Of a DNA stretch of 38,298 nt, positions 7,806 to 15,562 are shown one piece after another. Position 1 is the stretch's first letter, and the number at the start of each line of letters is the position of its first letter. This DNA is from Pseudomonadota bacterium (GTDB taxonomy: Bacteria; Pseudomonadota; Gammaproteobacteria; Burkholderiales; Burkholderiaceae_E): assembly GCA_023388075.1 (NCBI GenBank), contig JAEWGX010000039.1, positions 1 through 38,298 of the forward strand. The letters run 5' to 3'. Both the position numbers and the translations under genes were made by a program. The notes beneath the pieces were generated by a model. The model was not told the DNA's origin. It saw only the letters and a program-made list of their open reading frames with translations, and made no database searches.

Positions 7806-8498
7806 TCAGATCGGAAGGAAGGACAGGAAGAAGCGGCTGAGCCAGCCGGTGGTCTGCGCGCGATCGATATCGCCCTGGCCGCGGACCTGCATGCGGGCAT
7901 CGGCCACCTGCGTCGAGCTGACCACGTTGCCCGCCTGGATGGTGACCGGGTTGACCACGCCGGCGAAGCGCAGGGTCTCGACGTTCTGGTTGATGCCCAC
8001 CTGCTTCTCGCCGGCGACCACCAGGTTGCCGTTGGGCAGCACCTCCACCACGGTCACGGTGATGGTGCCGGAGAAGGAGTTGTCGCTGCCGGTCGCGCCC
8101 TTGCCCTCGAAGGCGTTGGCCGAGCTGCCGTTCACGCCGACCTTGCCGAGCGCGTGCCGGCTGGTGAAGGGAAACGCGCTGAATCCGGCCTCGACGTTGC
8201 CCTTGCGGTCGAGCGAGCTGGTCGAGCTCTGCTTGGCCGAGAGCCGCTCCTCGATCTGCACGGTGAGCGTGTCGCCGAGATGGCGTGCCCGCGGATCCTC
8301 GAAGAGGCCGCGATGCCACCCGGCCTGGAAGATCGCCCCGTTGGCCTGCGGGGGCGGCGCGGACTGCATCGCGGCATGGCGGCCGCTCTCCGGGATGTCC
8401 ATCTCCACCTTCTGCGGACCGACCGTGCTGCAGCCAGCGAGCGCCGCCACGAGCAGGATAGCCAGCGCGCCGCGAAGCGAGGATTCCGGAACGCTCAT
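7806..8498 (-). CDS. flgH: Flagellar L-ring lipoprotein FlgH
   Basis: 230 residues. The signal peptide ends in a lipobox, AALAGC with the lipidated cysteine at residue 23, so the protein is an outer-membrane lipoprotein. Conserved FlgH segments follow: GAIFQ near residue 55, RARHLGDTLTVQIEE, and the C-terminal block with VEVLPNGNLVVAGEKQ, FAGVVNP and WLSRFFLSFLPI. It forms the L ring that lets the rod exit through the outer membrane. The start ATG (8498) overlaps the flgG stop by four bases (ATGA). Confidence 0.95.
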   Translation of the reverse strand: MSVPESSLRGALAILLVAALAGCSTVGPQKVEMDIPESGRHAAMQSAPPPQANGAIFQAGWHRGLFEDPRARHLGDTLTVQIEERLSAKQSSTSSLDRKGNVEAGFSAFPFTSRHALGKVGVNGSSANAFEGKGATGSDNSFSGTITVTVVEVLPNGNLVVAGEKQVGINQNVETLRFAGVVNPVTIQAGNVVSSTQVADARMQVRGQGDIDRAQTTGWLSRFFLSFLPI

Positions 8499-9277
8499 AG
8501 CTGCGACACCTTGGCCAGCATCTGGTCGGAGGTCTGGATCGCCTTGGAGTTGATCTCGTAGGCGCGCTGCGTCTGGATCATCGCCACGAGCTCCTCCACC
8601 ACGTTGACGTTGGAGGTCTCGACGTAGCCCTGCTGGACCATGCCAGCCCCGTTCATGCCGGGGGTCGCGAGCGTCGGCGTGCCGGAGGCGTCCGTCTCCA
8701 GGAAGACGTTCTGGCCGCGCGGATCCAGGCCGGCCGGGTTCATGAAGGTGGCGAGCTGAACCTGGCCGATCTGGGTGGCGTTCTGCTGCCCGGCCAGCAT
8801 CGCGGTGATCGTGCCGTCCGACCCGATCGTGATGCTGGTGGCATTGGGCGGCACGACGATCGGCGGCGACATCGGCAGGCCGTTGGAGTTGACGAGCTGT
8901 CCCTGCGCGTCCACGTGGAAGGCGCCGTCGCGGGTGTAGCCGGTGGTGCCGTCCGGAAGCTGCAGCGGAAAGAAGCCGTTGCCGCTGATCGCGAGATCGA
9001 ACGGGTTGCTGGTCTGCTGCAGGTTCCCCTGCGCGAAGTTGCGCCCGGTCGCGACCGGGCGCACGCCGGTGCCGAGCTGCAGGCCGGTCGGCAACGTGGT
9101 CTCGGCCGTGTCCTGCCCGCCCACCTGCCGCAGGTTCTGGTAGACCAGGTCCTCGAAGATGGCGTGCGAGCGCTTGTATCCGTTGGTCCCGACGTTGGCG
9201 AGATTGTGCGAGATGGTGTCCATCTGCGTCTGCTGCGCGTCGAGCCCGGTCTTGGCGATCCATAGGGATCTGATCAT
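8495..9277 (-). CDS. flgG: Flagellar distal rod protein FlgG
   Basis: 260 residues, exactly the family size. The N-terminus MIRSLWIAKTGLDAQQTQMD followed by SHNLANVGTNGYKRS is diagnostic of FlgG, and the C-terminus carries GYVETSNVNVVEELVAMI and AYEINSKAIQTSDQML. FlgG builds the distal rod that passes through the P and L rings. It is secreted by the flagellar type III apparatus and has no signal peptide. It lies between flgF and flgH with a four-base overlap with flgH. Confidence 0.97.
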   Translation of the reverse strand: MIRSLWIAKTGLDAQQTQMDTISHNLANVGTNGYKRSHAIFEDLVYQNLRQVGGQDTAETTLPTGLQLGTGVRPVATGRNFAQGNLQQTSNPFDLAISGNGFFPLQLPDGTTGYTRDGAFHVDAQGQLVNSNGLPMSPPIVVPPNATSITIGSDGTITAMLAGQQNATQIGQVQLATFMNPAGLDPRGQNVFLETDASGTPTLATPGMNGAGMVQQGYVETSNVNVVEELVAMIQTQRAYEINSKAIQTSDQMLAKVSQL

Positions 9278-9338
9278 CGTCCTTCTCCATTGCCCGCCGG
9301 CACGCCGGCCCGGAGGGGCGCGGCGCAGGCGGGAGTGA

Positions 9339-10073
9339 TCACTTCATCGAGAGCAGCTGGGCCGCCCGCTGGTCGTTGGCTTCGCTGTTCTGAAGCAGCT
9401 TCATCTGCATCTCGAACTGGCGCGTGACCTCGATCATGCCGACCATGGCCTCGACGACGTTGACGTTGCTGCCCTCGAGCGCGCCGTCGACGACGCGCAC
9501 CGCGGGGTCCGCGTCCGCGGGCTCGCCGCTCCTCTGGCGCAGCAGCCCGTCGCCGCCCTTCACCAGCGCCGCCGCGGGCGGATCGACGAGCTTGATGCGC
9601 CCGATCGGCGTCGCCGGCTGGTTGGCCGCCTTCGCCGACACCGAGCCGTCGCTGCCGATCGAGACCTCCGAGTTGGGGGGCACCGTGATCGGGCCGCCAT
9701 CGCCCATCACAGGCCGGCCCTGGCGGGTGGTGAGCACGCCCTGCTCGTCCACCAGGAGGGCGCCGCTGCGGGTGTAGGATTCGCCGCCGTCCGCGGCCAT
9801 CACCGCGATCCAGCCGGACCCGCGCACGGCGATGTCGAGCGGATTCCCGGTTCGCCGGGTGGGACCCGAGTCGTTCGAGAAGCCGGCGGTGGTCTCGACG
9901 TTGTAGACCCGGGTGGTGGCCGTGCCTTCCTGGCGGACCGGAACGGCACGGGCGGTCATCATGTCCGCGCGAAAGCCGTCGGTGCCGGCGTTGGCGAGGT
10001 TGTTCGCCAGCGCTTCCTGGCGCTGCATCAGCGCCTTGGCCCCCGCCATCGACACATAGATCATGCGGTCCAT
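9339..10073 (-). CDS. flgF: Flagellar proximal rod protein FlgF
   Basis: 244 residues. MDRMIYVSMAGAKALMQRQEAL and NNLANAGTDGFRAD are FlgF hallmarks, and the C-terminus has the shared SNVNVVEAMVGMIEVTRQFEMQMKL motif of rod and hook proteins. FlgF is a component of the proximal rod just below FlgG. Gaps of 61 bases to flgG and 19 bases to flgE contain no recognisable promoter, so it belongs to the same operon. Confidence 0.96.
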   Translation of the reverse strand: MDRMIYVSMAGAKALMQRQEALANNLANAGTDGFRADMMTARAVPVRQEGTATTRVYNVETTAGFSNDSGPTRRTGNPLDIAVRGSGWIAVMAADGGESYTRSGALLVDEQGVLTTRQGRPVMGDGGPITVPPNSEVSIGSDGSVSAKAANQPATPIGRIKLVDPPAAALVKGGDGLLRQRSGEPADADPAVRVVDGALEGSNVNVVEAMVGMIEVTRQFEMQMKLLQNSEANDQRAAQLLSMK

Positions 10074-10092
10074 GCCGTGCCTCCCTCAGCGA

Positions 10093-11310
10093 TCAGCGCA
10101 GGTTGACGATCGTCTGCAACAGCTGGTCGTTGGTCTTGATCGTCTGCGCGTTGGCCTGGTAGACCCGCTGCGCCATGATCATGTTGACCAGCTCCGCGGT
10201 CAGGTCGACGTTGGACGATTCGATCGCGCCCGACTGCAGGATGCCCAGCGTGCCGCTGCCCGGGGAACCCACGAGCGGCGCGCCGGAATCCGCCGTCTCC
10301 GCCCACTGGTTGTCGCCGAGCGGCTGAAGGCCTTGCGGATTGGCGAAGTTCGCCAGCGCCACCCGGCCGCGGGCCATGGTCACGCCATTGGTGTAGCGGG
10401 AGAGGATCGTGCCGTCGGATCCGACGGAGAAGCCGGCCAGGCGCCCGGAGGCGTAGCCGTCCTGCTCCAGCGCGCTCACCGAGAACTCGGTGCCGAACTG
10501 GGTGACCCCGGCCATCGACAGCTCGATCGGCAGCGTGCCGCCGGCATCCGCCCCGACCGGCACCGCGACGTTCATCGGGATGGTGGACGCACCCGCGTTC
10601 AGCGAGCCGTCGGTATTGAAGCTGAGGGTGCCGAGCGGCGCCCCGAGGGCCGTGCCGTCGACCGAGCCGTGCACCTCCCAGGCGTTGTCGGCGACCTTGC
10701 GGAAGTAGAGACCGAGCGCGTGCTCGCGGCCGAGCGTGTCGTAGAGTGGCAGCGAAGTGCCGCCGGCGTAGCTCGCCCCGTCGGCGATGTCGAACGGGAC
10801 GGTCGGCACGGTCGCGTTCGCGCTCAGCCCGACGGCGACCGACGCGGTGGCGGAGGCCCGCGGCGGCACGTCGGCGGTCTCCAGCTGCAGCGGCTGCGGG
10901 ACCCCGGCGTTGATCGCGCCGCTCGCGTCGGCCGGATAGCCGGTGAGCTGCATGCCCTGGGCATTGATGATGTAGCCGTTGCGGTCGAGCTTGAACTGTC
11001 CGTTGCGGGTGTAGGTGATGCTGCCGCTGTCGGTCATCCGGTAGAAGCCGCCGCCGCTGATCGCGATGTCGAGCGAGTTGCCGGTGGTGGTCACGTCGCC
11101 CTGGGTGAACTGCTGGGCCAGGTCGGCCACCGACACGCCGATGCCCGGGTTGCTGCCACCGCCGCCGTTCAGGCTGGCCGCGTAGGCATCGGCGAACTCC
11201 GCCCGCGACGACTTGAAGCCGACCGTGTTCGTGTTGGCGACGTTGTTGCCGATCACGTCGAGGTTGCGGGCCGCGGCGTTGAGGCCGGAAAGACCTTGTT
11301 GAAAACCCAT
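10093..11310 (-). CDS. flgE: Flagellar hook protein FlgE
   Basis: 405 residues. The N-terminus MGFQQGLSGLNAAARNLDVIGNNVANTNTVGFKSSRAEF and the C-terminus (SGAIESSNVDLTAELVNMI, YQANAQTIKTNDQLLQTIVNLR) are unmistakable. FlgE polymerises into the curved hook under the FlgD cap, with its length controlled by FliK. I start at the ATG at 11310, which has CAGGAG about 8 bases upstream; the frame is open back to 11418, but that extension runs into flgD and looks non-coding. The ~40-base gap to flgD holds only this ribosome site. Confidence 0.96.
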   Translation of the reverse strand: MGFQQGLSGLNAAARNLDVIGNNVANTNTVGFKSSRAEFADAYAASLNGGGGSNPGIGVSVADLAQQFTQGDVTTTGNSLDIAISGGGFYRMTDSGSITYTRNGQFKLDRNGYIINAQGMQLTGYPADASGAINAGVPQPLQLETADVPPRASATASVAVGLSANATVPTVPFDIADGASYAGGTSLPLYDTLGREHALGLYFRKVADNAWEVHGSVDGTALGAPLGTLSFNTDGSLNAGASTIPMNVAVPVGADAGGTLPIELSMAGVTQFGTEFSVSALEQDGYASGRLAGFSVGSDGTILSRYTNGVTMARGRVALANFANPQGLQPLGDNQWAETADSGAPLVGSPGSGTLGILQSGAIESSNVDLTAELVNMIMAQRVYQANAQTIKTNDQLLQTIVNLR

Positions 11311-11350
11311 GTGGATAGCTCCTGAGGAAGGCTTCGGGTGTCGATTCGTT

Positions 11351-12100
11351 CTAGAGGATGAGCCGCACTTCGGACGGCGCAACCGGCGCGGCGGCGTCGA
11401 GCTCGAGTCGCGCGGCACCGTTGGATTGGGTGATGCCGACCACGCGGGTGGGCACCAGCGGGATCGATTGGACCGGCACGTTGCCGTCGAAGGCGGCCAC
11501 GCGCAGGCCGAGCGTCCCGGCCGGCACCGCTGCGCCGCCGTCGCCGCGACCGTTCCATTCGAAGGTCTGCATGCCGGCGGCGACGTTGGTCAGCGTCCTG
11601 GCATGGACCACGTTGCCGCCCTTGTCGATGAGCTCCATCCGCAGCGCCGTGGCCGGCTCGGCGAGCTCGAAGCCGATCCGGGTGGGAGCGCCGTCGGCCG
11701 ACGGCTGCCAGGCGAAGGTCTCGCCCGGCACGAGCACCTGCCGGCCGAGCATGCCGACCGAAGCGGCCGCGGTGCCCTGCGAGGTGACGAAGCTGCCCAT
11801 CGTCCGGTTCAACCCCTCGATGCCGCGCACGGTGCTGATCTGCGCGAGCTGGGTGGTGACCTGCGCGTTGTCGAGCGGATTGAGCGGATCCTGGTTGCGC
11901 ATCTGGGCAACCAGCAGCTTCAGGAAGCGATCCTCGGTGGCGTCGGCCGAATCGGTCTCCAGGGTCGACTTCGAGGTGTCGACGACCGAATCGGCGTAGC
12001 CGGCGGCGGTCGCGCCCTTCACGGCCTTCCCGTCCGCGCCCGGGCCACGGCCCTGGGTGGCCGAGGGCCAGGTGAAGTTGCCGGTACCGGTAGTGTTCAT
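11351..12100 (-). CDS. flgD: Flagellar hook capping protein FlgD
   Basis: 249 residues. The conserved N-terminal block DRFLKLLVAQMRNQDPLNPLDNAQVTTQLAQIST is the FlgD signature; the C-terminal part (GNVVHARTLTNVAAGMQTFEWNGRGDGG) is the Ig-like/tudor region. FlgD caps the growing hook and is removed once the hook is complete. The first ~50 residues are Gly/Ala/Thr-rich and disordered, as expected for an export signal region. It lies between flgC and flgE in the same operon. Confidence 0.96.
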   Translation of the reverse strand: MNTTGTGNFTWPSATQGRGPGADGKAVKGATAAGYADSVVDTSKSTLETDSADATEDRFLKLLVAQMRNQDPLNPLDNAQVTTQLAQISTVRGIEGLNRTMGSFVTSQGTAAASVGMLGRQVLVPGETFAWQPSADGAPTRIGFELAEPATALRMELIDKGGNVVHARTLTNVAAGMQTFEWNGRGDGGAAVPAGTLGLRVAAFDGNVPVQSIPLVPTRVVGITQSNGAARLELDAAAPVAPSEVRLIL

Positions 12101-12155
12101 GTGCCTGATCCATGGAGGCGTCGGTCACCCGGCGCCGGTGTCTGCGCGGCCCGCG

Positions 12156-12590
12156 CTACTGGCCCATCTGGAGCGTCTTCAGCGCGAGCTGTTGCGCCGT
12201 GTTCATGATCTCGACGTTGTTCTGGTAGGACCGGGAGGCGGAGATCATGTTCACCATCTCCTCCACCACGTTGACGTTGCTGTGGGTCACGTAGCCTTCG
12301 CCGTCCGCCGACGGATGCTCCGGGTCGTACACCCGCTTGCCGGGGCTCTGGTCCTCGATCACGTTGCTCACCGTCACGCCGGCCACCCCGGGAGTCCGGC
12401 CGGCCTCGCCGAGGCGGCCACGGGCGTCCGGCGCGGTGGCCTGGAAGACCACCTGGCGCGCCTTGTAGGGCGAGCCGTCCGGCCCGGCCACGGTATCGGC
12501 GTTCGCGAGGTTCGAGGCGACGGTGTTGAGTCGCTGGCTCTGGGCCGAGACCGCGCTGCCTGCGACGGAGAAGATGTTCAGGAGAGACAT
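12156..12590 (-). CDS. flgC: Flagellar proximal rod protein FlgC
   Basis: 144 residues. The N-terminus (FSVAGSAVSAQSQRLNTVASNLANADT) and the C-terminus (VTHSNVNVVEEMVNMISASRSYQNNVEIMNTAQQLALKTL) match FlgC throughout. FlgC is a proximal rod subunit that assembles with FlgB and FlgF above the MS ring. GGAGG lies about 9 bases before the ATG at 12590, and the flgB stop is 15 bases upstream. Confidence 0.97.
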   Translation of the reverse strand: MSLLNIFSVAGSAVSAQSQRLNTVASNLANADTVAGPDGSPYKARQVVFQATAPDARGRLGEAGRTPGVAGVTVSNVIEDQSPGKRVYDPEHPSADGEGYVTHSNVNVVEEMVNMISASRSYQNNVEIMNTAQQLALKTLQMGQ

Positions 12591-12605
12591 GGTCAGGGGC
12601 CTCCG

Positions 12606-13136
12606 TCATTCACCGCGGATCGCGGTGACCATCGTGCGCACGCGGCCGTTGATGAAGCGCAGGGTGGCTTCGTAACGGAGCGAGTTGTCCGCGAAGCTGG
12701 CGCGCTCGCGGTCGAGATCGACCGAGTTGCCGTCGAGCGAGGCCTGCTTCGGTGTCGCGTATTGGAGCCGCGTGCCGTACTCCACCGCATTGCCGCCGAG
12801 GCCGCCGGTGCCGATATGACCGGGCTTCGAGCGGGCGAGCTGGACGGTGTGCTGCACGCCGGGGGCCAGGGTCGAGACGACCTGCCCGCCTCCCGCGGTG
12901 CGCCAGGCGGCGCCCGCCGGCAGTGCCGCGCTGCTCGTGGTCGCGGGCAGCGCACGGCTCGCCGTCGCCGTCGTGGCGGTCGCCTGCCTGAGCGCGGCGG
13001 CGAAGTCGAAGTCGCGCGCCTTGAATCCCGGCGTGTCCGCGTTGGCGATGTTGGAGGACAGCACCTCCTGGCGACGCGCGCGCAGCGCCAGGGCCTTGCC
13101 CTGGAACTCGATCGCTTCGGTCATCCGGTCGAGCAT
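12606..13136 (-). CDS. flgB: Flagellar proximal rod protein FlgB
   Basis: 176 residues, longer than the usual ~135-145. MLDRMTEAIEFQGKALALRARRQ followed by VLSSNIANADTPGFKARDFDF is a clear FlgB start, and the C-terminus (NSVDLDRERASFADNSLRYEATLRFINGRVRTMVTAIRGE) is also standard. The extra length is an Ala/Thr-rich segment at roughly residues 50-95. FlgB forms the most proximal part of the rod next to FliE. The start at 13136 was chosen by alignment to the family N-terminus; its ribosome site is weak. The frame is open upstream to 13220, but that would cross the divergent flgA promoter. First gene of the rod-hook operon. Confidence 0.94.
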   Translation of the reverse strand: MLDRMTEAIEFQGKALALRARRQEVLSSNIANADTPGFKARDFDFAAALRQATATTATASRALPATTSSAALPAGAAWRTAGGGQVVSTLAPGVQHTVQLARSKPGHIGTGGLGGNAVEYGTRLQYATPKQASLDGNSVDLDRERASFADNSLRYEATLRFINGRVRTMVTAIRGE

Positions 13137-13150
13137 GTCAGTCACCAAAC

Positions 13151-13177
13151 TCAAGTATGTCCATTGGCTGCCGATTA
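13151..13177 (+). promoter_or_regulatory. Sigma-28 (FliA) promoter before flgA
   Basis: TCAAGTAT (13151-13158), 11 bases, then GCCGATTA (13170-13177) matches the FliA consensus TAAAGTTT-N11-GCCGATAA at 13 of 16 positions. It points toward flgA, ~95 bases away, and begins only 15 bases from the divergent flgB start codon. Confidence 0.65.
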
Positions 13178-13273
13178 TCCGGACGGGGGAGAAGCGCCAT
13201 CGCCCGAACAGGCCGGCCAAATCCGTGCTTCTTCGCGCCGCGCGCGGCGGTGCGCTCGTCTAATCTCCTCCCC

Positions 13274-14029
13274 ATGACACGACTGCATCCGGAAGGAAGG
13301 CGGCGCCTGTTCCCGCGCGGCATCGCGACCGCGTCCGCATCGAGGAGCGCCAGGCGGGCGGCGGTTTCGCTCGCGCTCGCGCTGTCGCCGGCCGCGGCCC
13401 TGGCCGCCGCGCCGCCCGGAACCGAGGGCATCGAGCAGTGGCTGGAACGATCGGTGGCGCTGCCCGACGGCCAGCAGCTCCGGGTGGAAGTCGAGATCGG
13501 GCAGCTCCATCGCGGCCTGCGGCTCGCCCCGTGCGAGCGGGCCGAGCCCTTCATCCCATCCGGGGCCCGGCTCTGGGGCCGGGTCAACATCGGCCTGCGC
13601 TGCGTGGCCGGCGCCCGTTGGACCACTTTCCTGCCGGTCCGGGTGTCGGCCTGGGGTCCGGCACTGGTCGCCCGCACGCCGCTCGCCGCCGGGCGGATCC
13701 CGCAGCCGGGGGACTTCGCGGTCGCGGAGGTGGACTGGGCCGCGCACCGCTCCGTCCCGCTCGCCAACCAGGCACTGCTGGAGGGACGCGAGCTCACCCG
13801 CCCGCTGGCCGCCGGTCAGCCGCTGCTGACCGGTCATCTCCGGATGGCGCCGGCGGTGAGGGTCGGCGAGACGGTGCCGGTGGTGGTCCAGGGGAGCGGT
13901 TTCGCGATCCGGACCGAGGCCGTCGCCCTGGGAAGCGCGGGCGAAGGGCAACGGATCCGGGTGCGGACGGGCAGCGGCAAGGTGCTGGACGGCACGATCG
14001 ACGGAAGATCCGTGCGAATCCGCCGCTGA
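13274..14029 (+). CDS. flgA: Flagellar P-ring assembly chaperone FlgA
   Basis: 251 residues. After a basic N-terminus (MTRLHPEGRRRLFPR) comes a signal sequence (AAVSLALALSPAAALAAA). The mature protein carries FlgA-type features: RLAPCERAEPFIPSGARLWGRVNIGLRC, then a C-terminal SAF-like domain (RTPLAAGRIPQPGDFAVAEVDW, AAGQPLLTGHLR, RVGETVPVVVQGSGF, ending ILDG-like VLDGTIDGRSVRIR). FlgA is a periplasmic chaperone for the P-ring protein FlgI. The ATG at 13274 has no evident ribosome site (upstream is pyrimidine-rich), so the start is the least certain part; the frame is open back to 13157. It is transcribed divergently from flgB, in front of flgM. Confidence 0.9.
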   Translation: MTRLHPEGRRRLFPRGIATASASRSARRAAVSLALALSPAAALAAAPPGTEGIEQWLERSVALPDGQQLRVEVEIGQLHRGLRLAPCERAEPFIPSGARLWGRVNIGLRCVAGARWTTFLPVRVSAWGPALVARTPLAAGRIPQPGDFAVAEVDWAAHRSVPLANQALLEGRELTRPLAAGQPLLTGHLRMAPAVRVGETVPVVVQGSGFAIRTEAVALGSAGEGQRIRVRTGSGKVLDGTIDGRSVRIRR

Positions 14030-14036
14030 TCCGCCC

Positions 14037-14063
14037 TAAAGCCTGGCCGCGCCGGGCCGATAC
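14037..14063 (+). promoter_or_regulatory. Sigma-28 (FliA) promoter before flgM
   Basis: TAAAGCCT (14037-14044), 11 bases, then GCCGATAC (14056-14063) matches the FliA consensus at 13 of 16 positions. It starts 8 bases after the flgA stop codon and would give a ~30-base leader to flgM, matching the known pattern in which flgM is re-expressed late from a FliA promoter. Confidence 0.75.
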
Positions 14064-14100
14064 TAGGAGCGTAGACGTTCGCGTCCACGAGGAAGCTGCC

Positions 14101-14421
14101 ATGAACATCAACAAGCCAACCGATGCCGTAGCGCCCCAGTCCGCCCTGCGCACCACCGGTGCGCCCTCCCGACCAGCCGCAAGCGGCGGCTCGGGTGGCG
14201 GCAAGGTTGAGGGCGTTCAGTCCCCGGACAGCGTCACGCTGTCCGATACCGGGCGCTCCCTGGGAGCGGCCGGAAAGGCGATGGACCAGTTCCGCGAGGA
14301 CAAGGTCGCCGAGATCAAGCGCGCCCTGGAGCTGGGCACCTACCAGGTCCAGGCACGAATCGTCGCCGACCGGATGATCTCCGAGGCCGCGGACGTGCTC
14401 CGCGCGATGGCGACGCATTGA
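14101..14421 (+). CDS. flgM: Anti-sigma-28 factor FlgM
   Basis: 106 residues, normal for FlgM. The opening MNINKPT is typical, the first half is disordered and Gly/Ser-rich, and the C-terminal half contains the sigma-28-binding helices (SVTLSDTGRSL, then DKVAEIKRALELGTYQVQARIVADRMI). FlgM holds FliA inactive until the hook is finished, then is exported through the flagellum. A GAGGAAG ribosome site precedes the ATG. It has its own FliA promoter and is followed directly by flgN, while fliA itself is convergent about 400 bases downstream. Confidence 0.95.
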   Translation: MNINKPTDAVAPQSALRTTGAPSRPAASGGSGGGKVEGVQSPDSVTLSDTGRSLGAAGKAMDQFREDKVAEIKRALELGTYQVQARIVADRMISEAADVLRAMATH

Positions 14422-14423
14422 GC

Positions 14424-14753
14424 ATGGACGTCACCCAGGCCGGTCGACCGCCCGTGGAGCCGGCTGCCGCGCTGCTGGACCGGCTTCGGGCGCAGCGGCG
14501 GCTGCTGCTGGCGACCGACGCAGGCGCGGTCGAGGCGATCGAGCGTGGCACCCGGGAGCTGGAGGCGGCACTCGCCGCCTTCGCCGCGGCCAGCCAGGAG
14601 GCGGCACCGGTCGATCCGCGATTCGGCAGCCAGCTTCGCCGCGAGCTCGCAGCCAACCAGGCCATGCTGGCCGGCCTCGTCGCGGGCAACCGCCGCGCGC
14701 GCGCCGCGCTGTTCGGCGAACCCTCTCTCTACGACGCCTCCGTCGCCGGCTGA
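14424..14753 (+). CDS. flgN: FlgN-like flagellar export chaperone
   Basis: 109 residues, almost entirely helical and rich in Ala, Arg and Glu (LLDRLRAQRRLLLATDAGAVEAIERGTRELEAALAAF). Ending GEPSLYDASVAG is reminiscent of the FlgN tail. FlgN binds the C-termini of FlgK and FlgL in the cytoplasm and escorts them to the export gate. Sequence similarity to named FlgN proteins is weak by eye; size, helicity and position right after flgM carry the call. The ATG at 14424 is 2 bases after the flgM stop; a TTG at 14418 that overlaps flgM is an alternative start. Confidence 0.8.
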   Translation: MDVTQAGRPPVEPAAALLDRLRAQRRLLLATDAGAVEAIERGTRELEAALAAFAAASQEAAPVDPRFGSQLRRELAANQAMLAGLVAGNRRARAALFGEPSLYDASVAG

Positions 14754-14782
14754 CAGCCCGCCGGCTGCCTCGGAGCGTCCGC

Positions 14783-14796
14783 GCCGGGGTCCCGGC
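14783..14796. terminator. Possible shared hairpin between convergent flgN and fliA
   Basis: GCCGG (14783-14787) and CCGGC (14792-14796) enclose a 4-base loop in the 73-base gap between two convergent genes. The stem is short and no T-tract follows in either direction, so this is a weak candidate for a two-way terminator. Confidence 0.25.
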
Positions 14797-14826
14797 ACGG
14801 ACCCGTCCCCTCCCGGCGCGACCGCT

Positions 14827-15543
14827 TCAGATCCAGTTCTTGAGGTACGTCCGCAGGCGGGCCATCGACTGGCTATGGAGCTGTGACACCCGGGACTCGG
14901 TGACGCCGAGGACCGCGCCGATCTCCTTCAGGTTCAGCCCTTCCTCGTAGTAGAGGCTCATCGCGAGCTTCTCCCGCTCCGGAAGGCGCTCGATGCCCGC
15001 GATCAGCGCCGCCCGGAAGCGCTGGTCGCCCAGCCGTTCCAGCGGCGCCGGCGCGTCCGACGGCAGCGCCCGCTGGAGCAGGCCTTCCTCGCCGTCCTCA
15101 CCCGCCGCATCCTCGAGATAGAGCAGCTGCGCGCCCTTCGCCTCGAGCAGGAGCTGCTGGTAGTCGGCGAGCGACATCTTCAGCTCGGCGGCCACCTCGG
15201 CCTCGGTGGGCGGGCGCTTCAGTGCCTGCTCCGCCGCGTGCACCGCGCGCTCGATCGTGCGCTGGTTGCGGCGAACCGAGCGGGGCATCCAGTCGCTGCC
15301 GCGCAGCTCGTCGAGCATCGCGCCGCGCACCCGCTGCATGGCGAACGTCTCGAACTGCGCGCCATGGCTCGGGTCGTAGCGCGAGACGGCATCCAGCAAC
15401 CCGATCATGCCCGCCTGAACCAGATCGTCGATGTCGACGTTGGCGGGCAGCCGCGCGACGAGCTGCGCGGCGGCCCGCCTCACGGCGGGCCCATACTGAC
15501 GGACCGCCGATTCCCGGTCCAGCACTCCCTGTTGCGTGTACAT
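14827..15543 (-). CDS. fliA: Flagellar sigma factor FliA (sigma-28)
   Basis: 238 residues, the family size. Region 2 is seen as NVDIDDLVQAGMIGLLDAVSRYD plus FETFAMQRVRGAMLDELR; region 3 as TIERAVHAAEQALKRPPTEAEVAAEL; region 4 as LPEREKLAMSLYYEEGLNLKEIG with the helix-turn-helix near residues 204-224 (AVLGVTESRVSQLHSQ). FliA directs RNA polymerase to late flagellar promoters and is held back by FlgM. It lies 19 bases after the flhG-like gene as last gene of the flhBAFG-fliA run and has no clear ribosome site of its own, so coupled or readthrough expression is likely. Candidate target sites occur before flgA, flgM, motA, flagellin 1, fliD and fliS. Confidence 0.97.
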   Translation of the reverse strand: MYTQQGVLDRESAVRQYGPAVRRAAAQLVARLPANVDIDDLVQAGMIGLLDAVSRYDPSHGAQFETFAMQRVRGAMLDELRGSDWMPRSVRRNQRTIERAVHAAEQALKRPPTEAEVAAELKMSLADYQQLLLEAKGAQLLYLEDAAGEDGEEGLLQRALPSDAPAPLERLGDQRFRAALIAGIERLPEREKLAMSLYYEEGLNLKEIGAVLGVTESRVSQLHSQSMARLRTYLKNWI

Positions 15544-15562
15544 GAGCGAAGCGAAACCGGCG

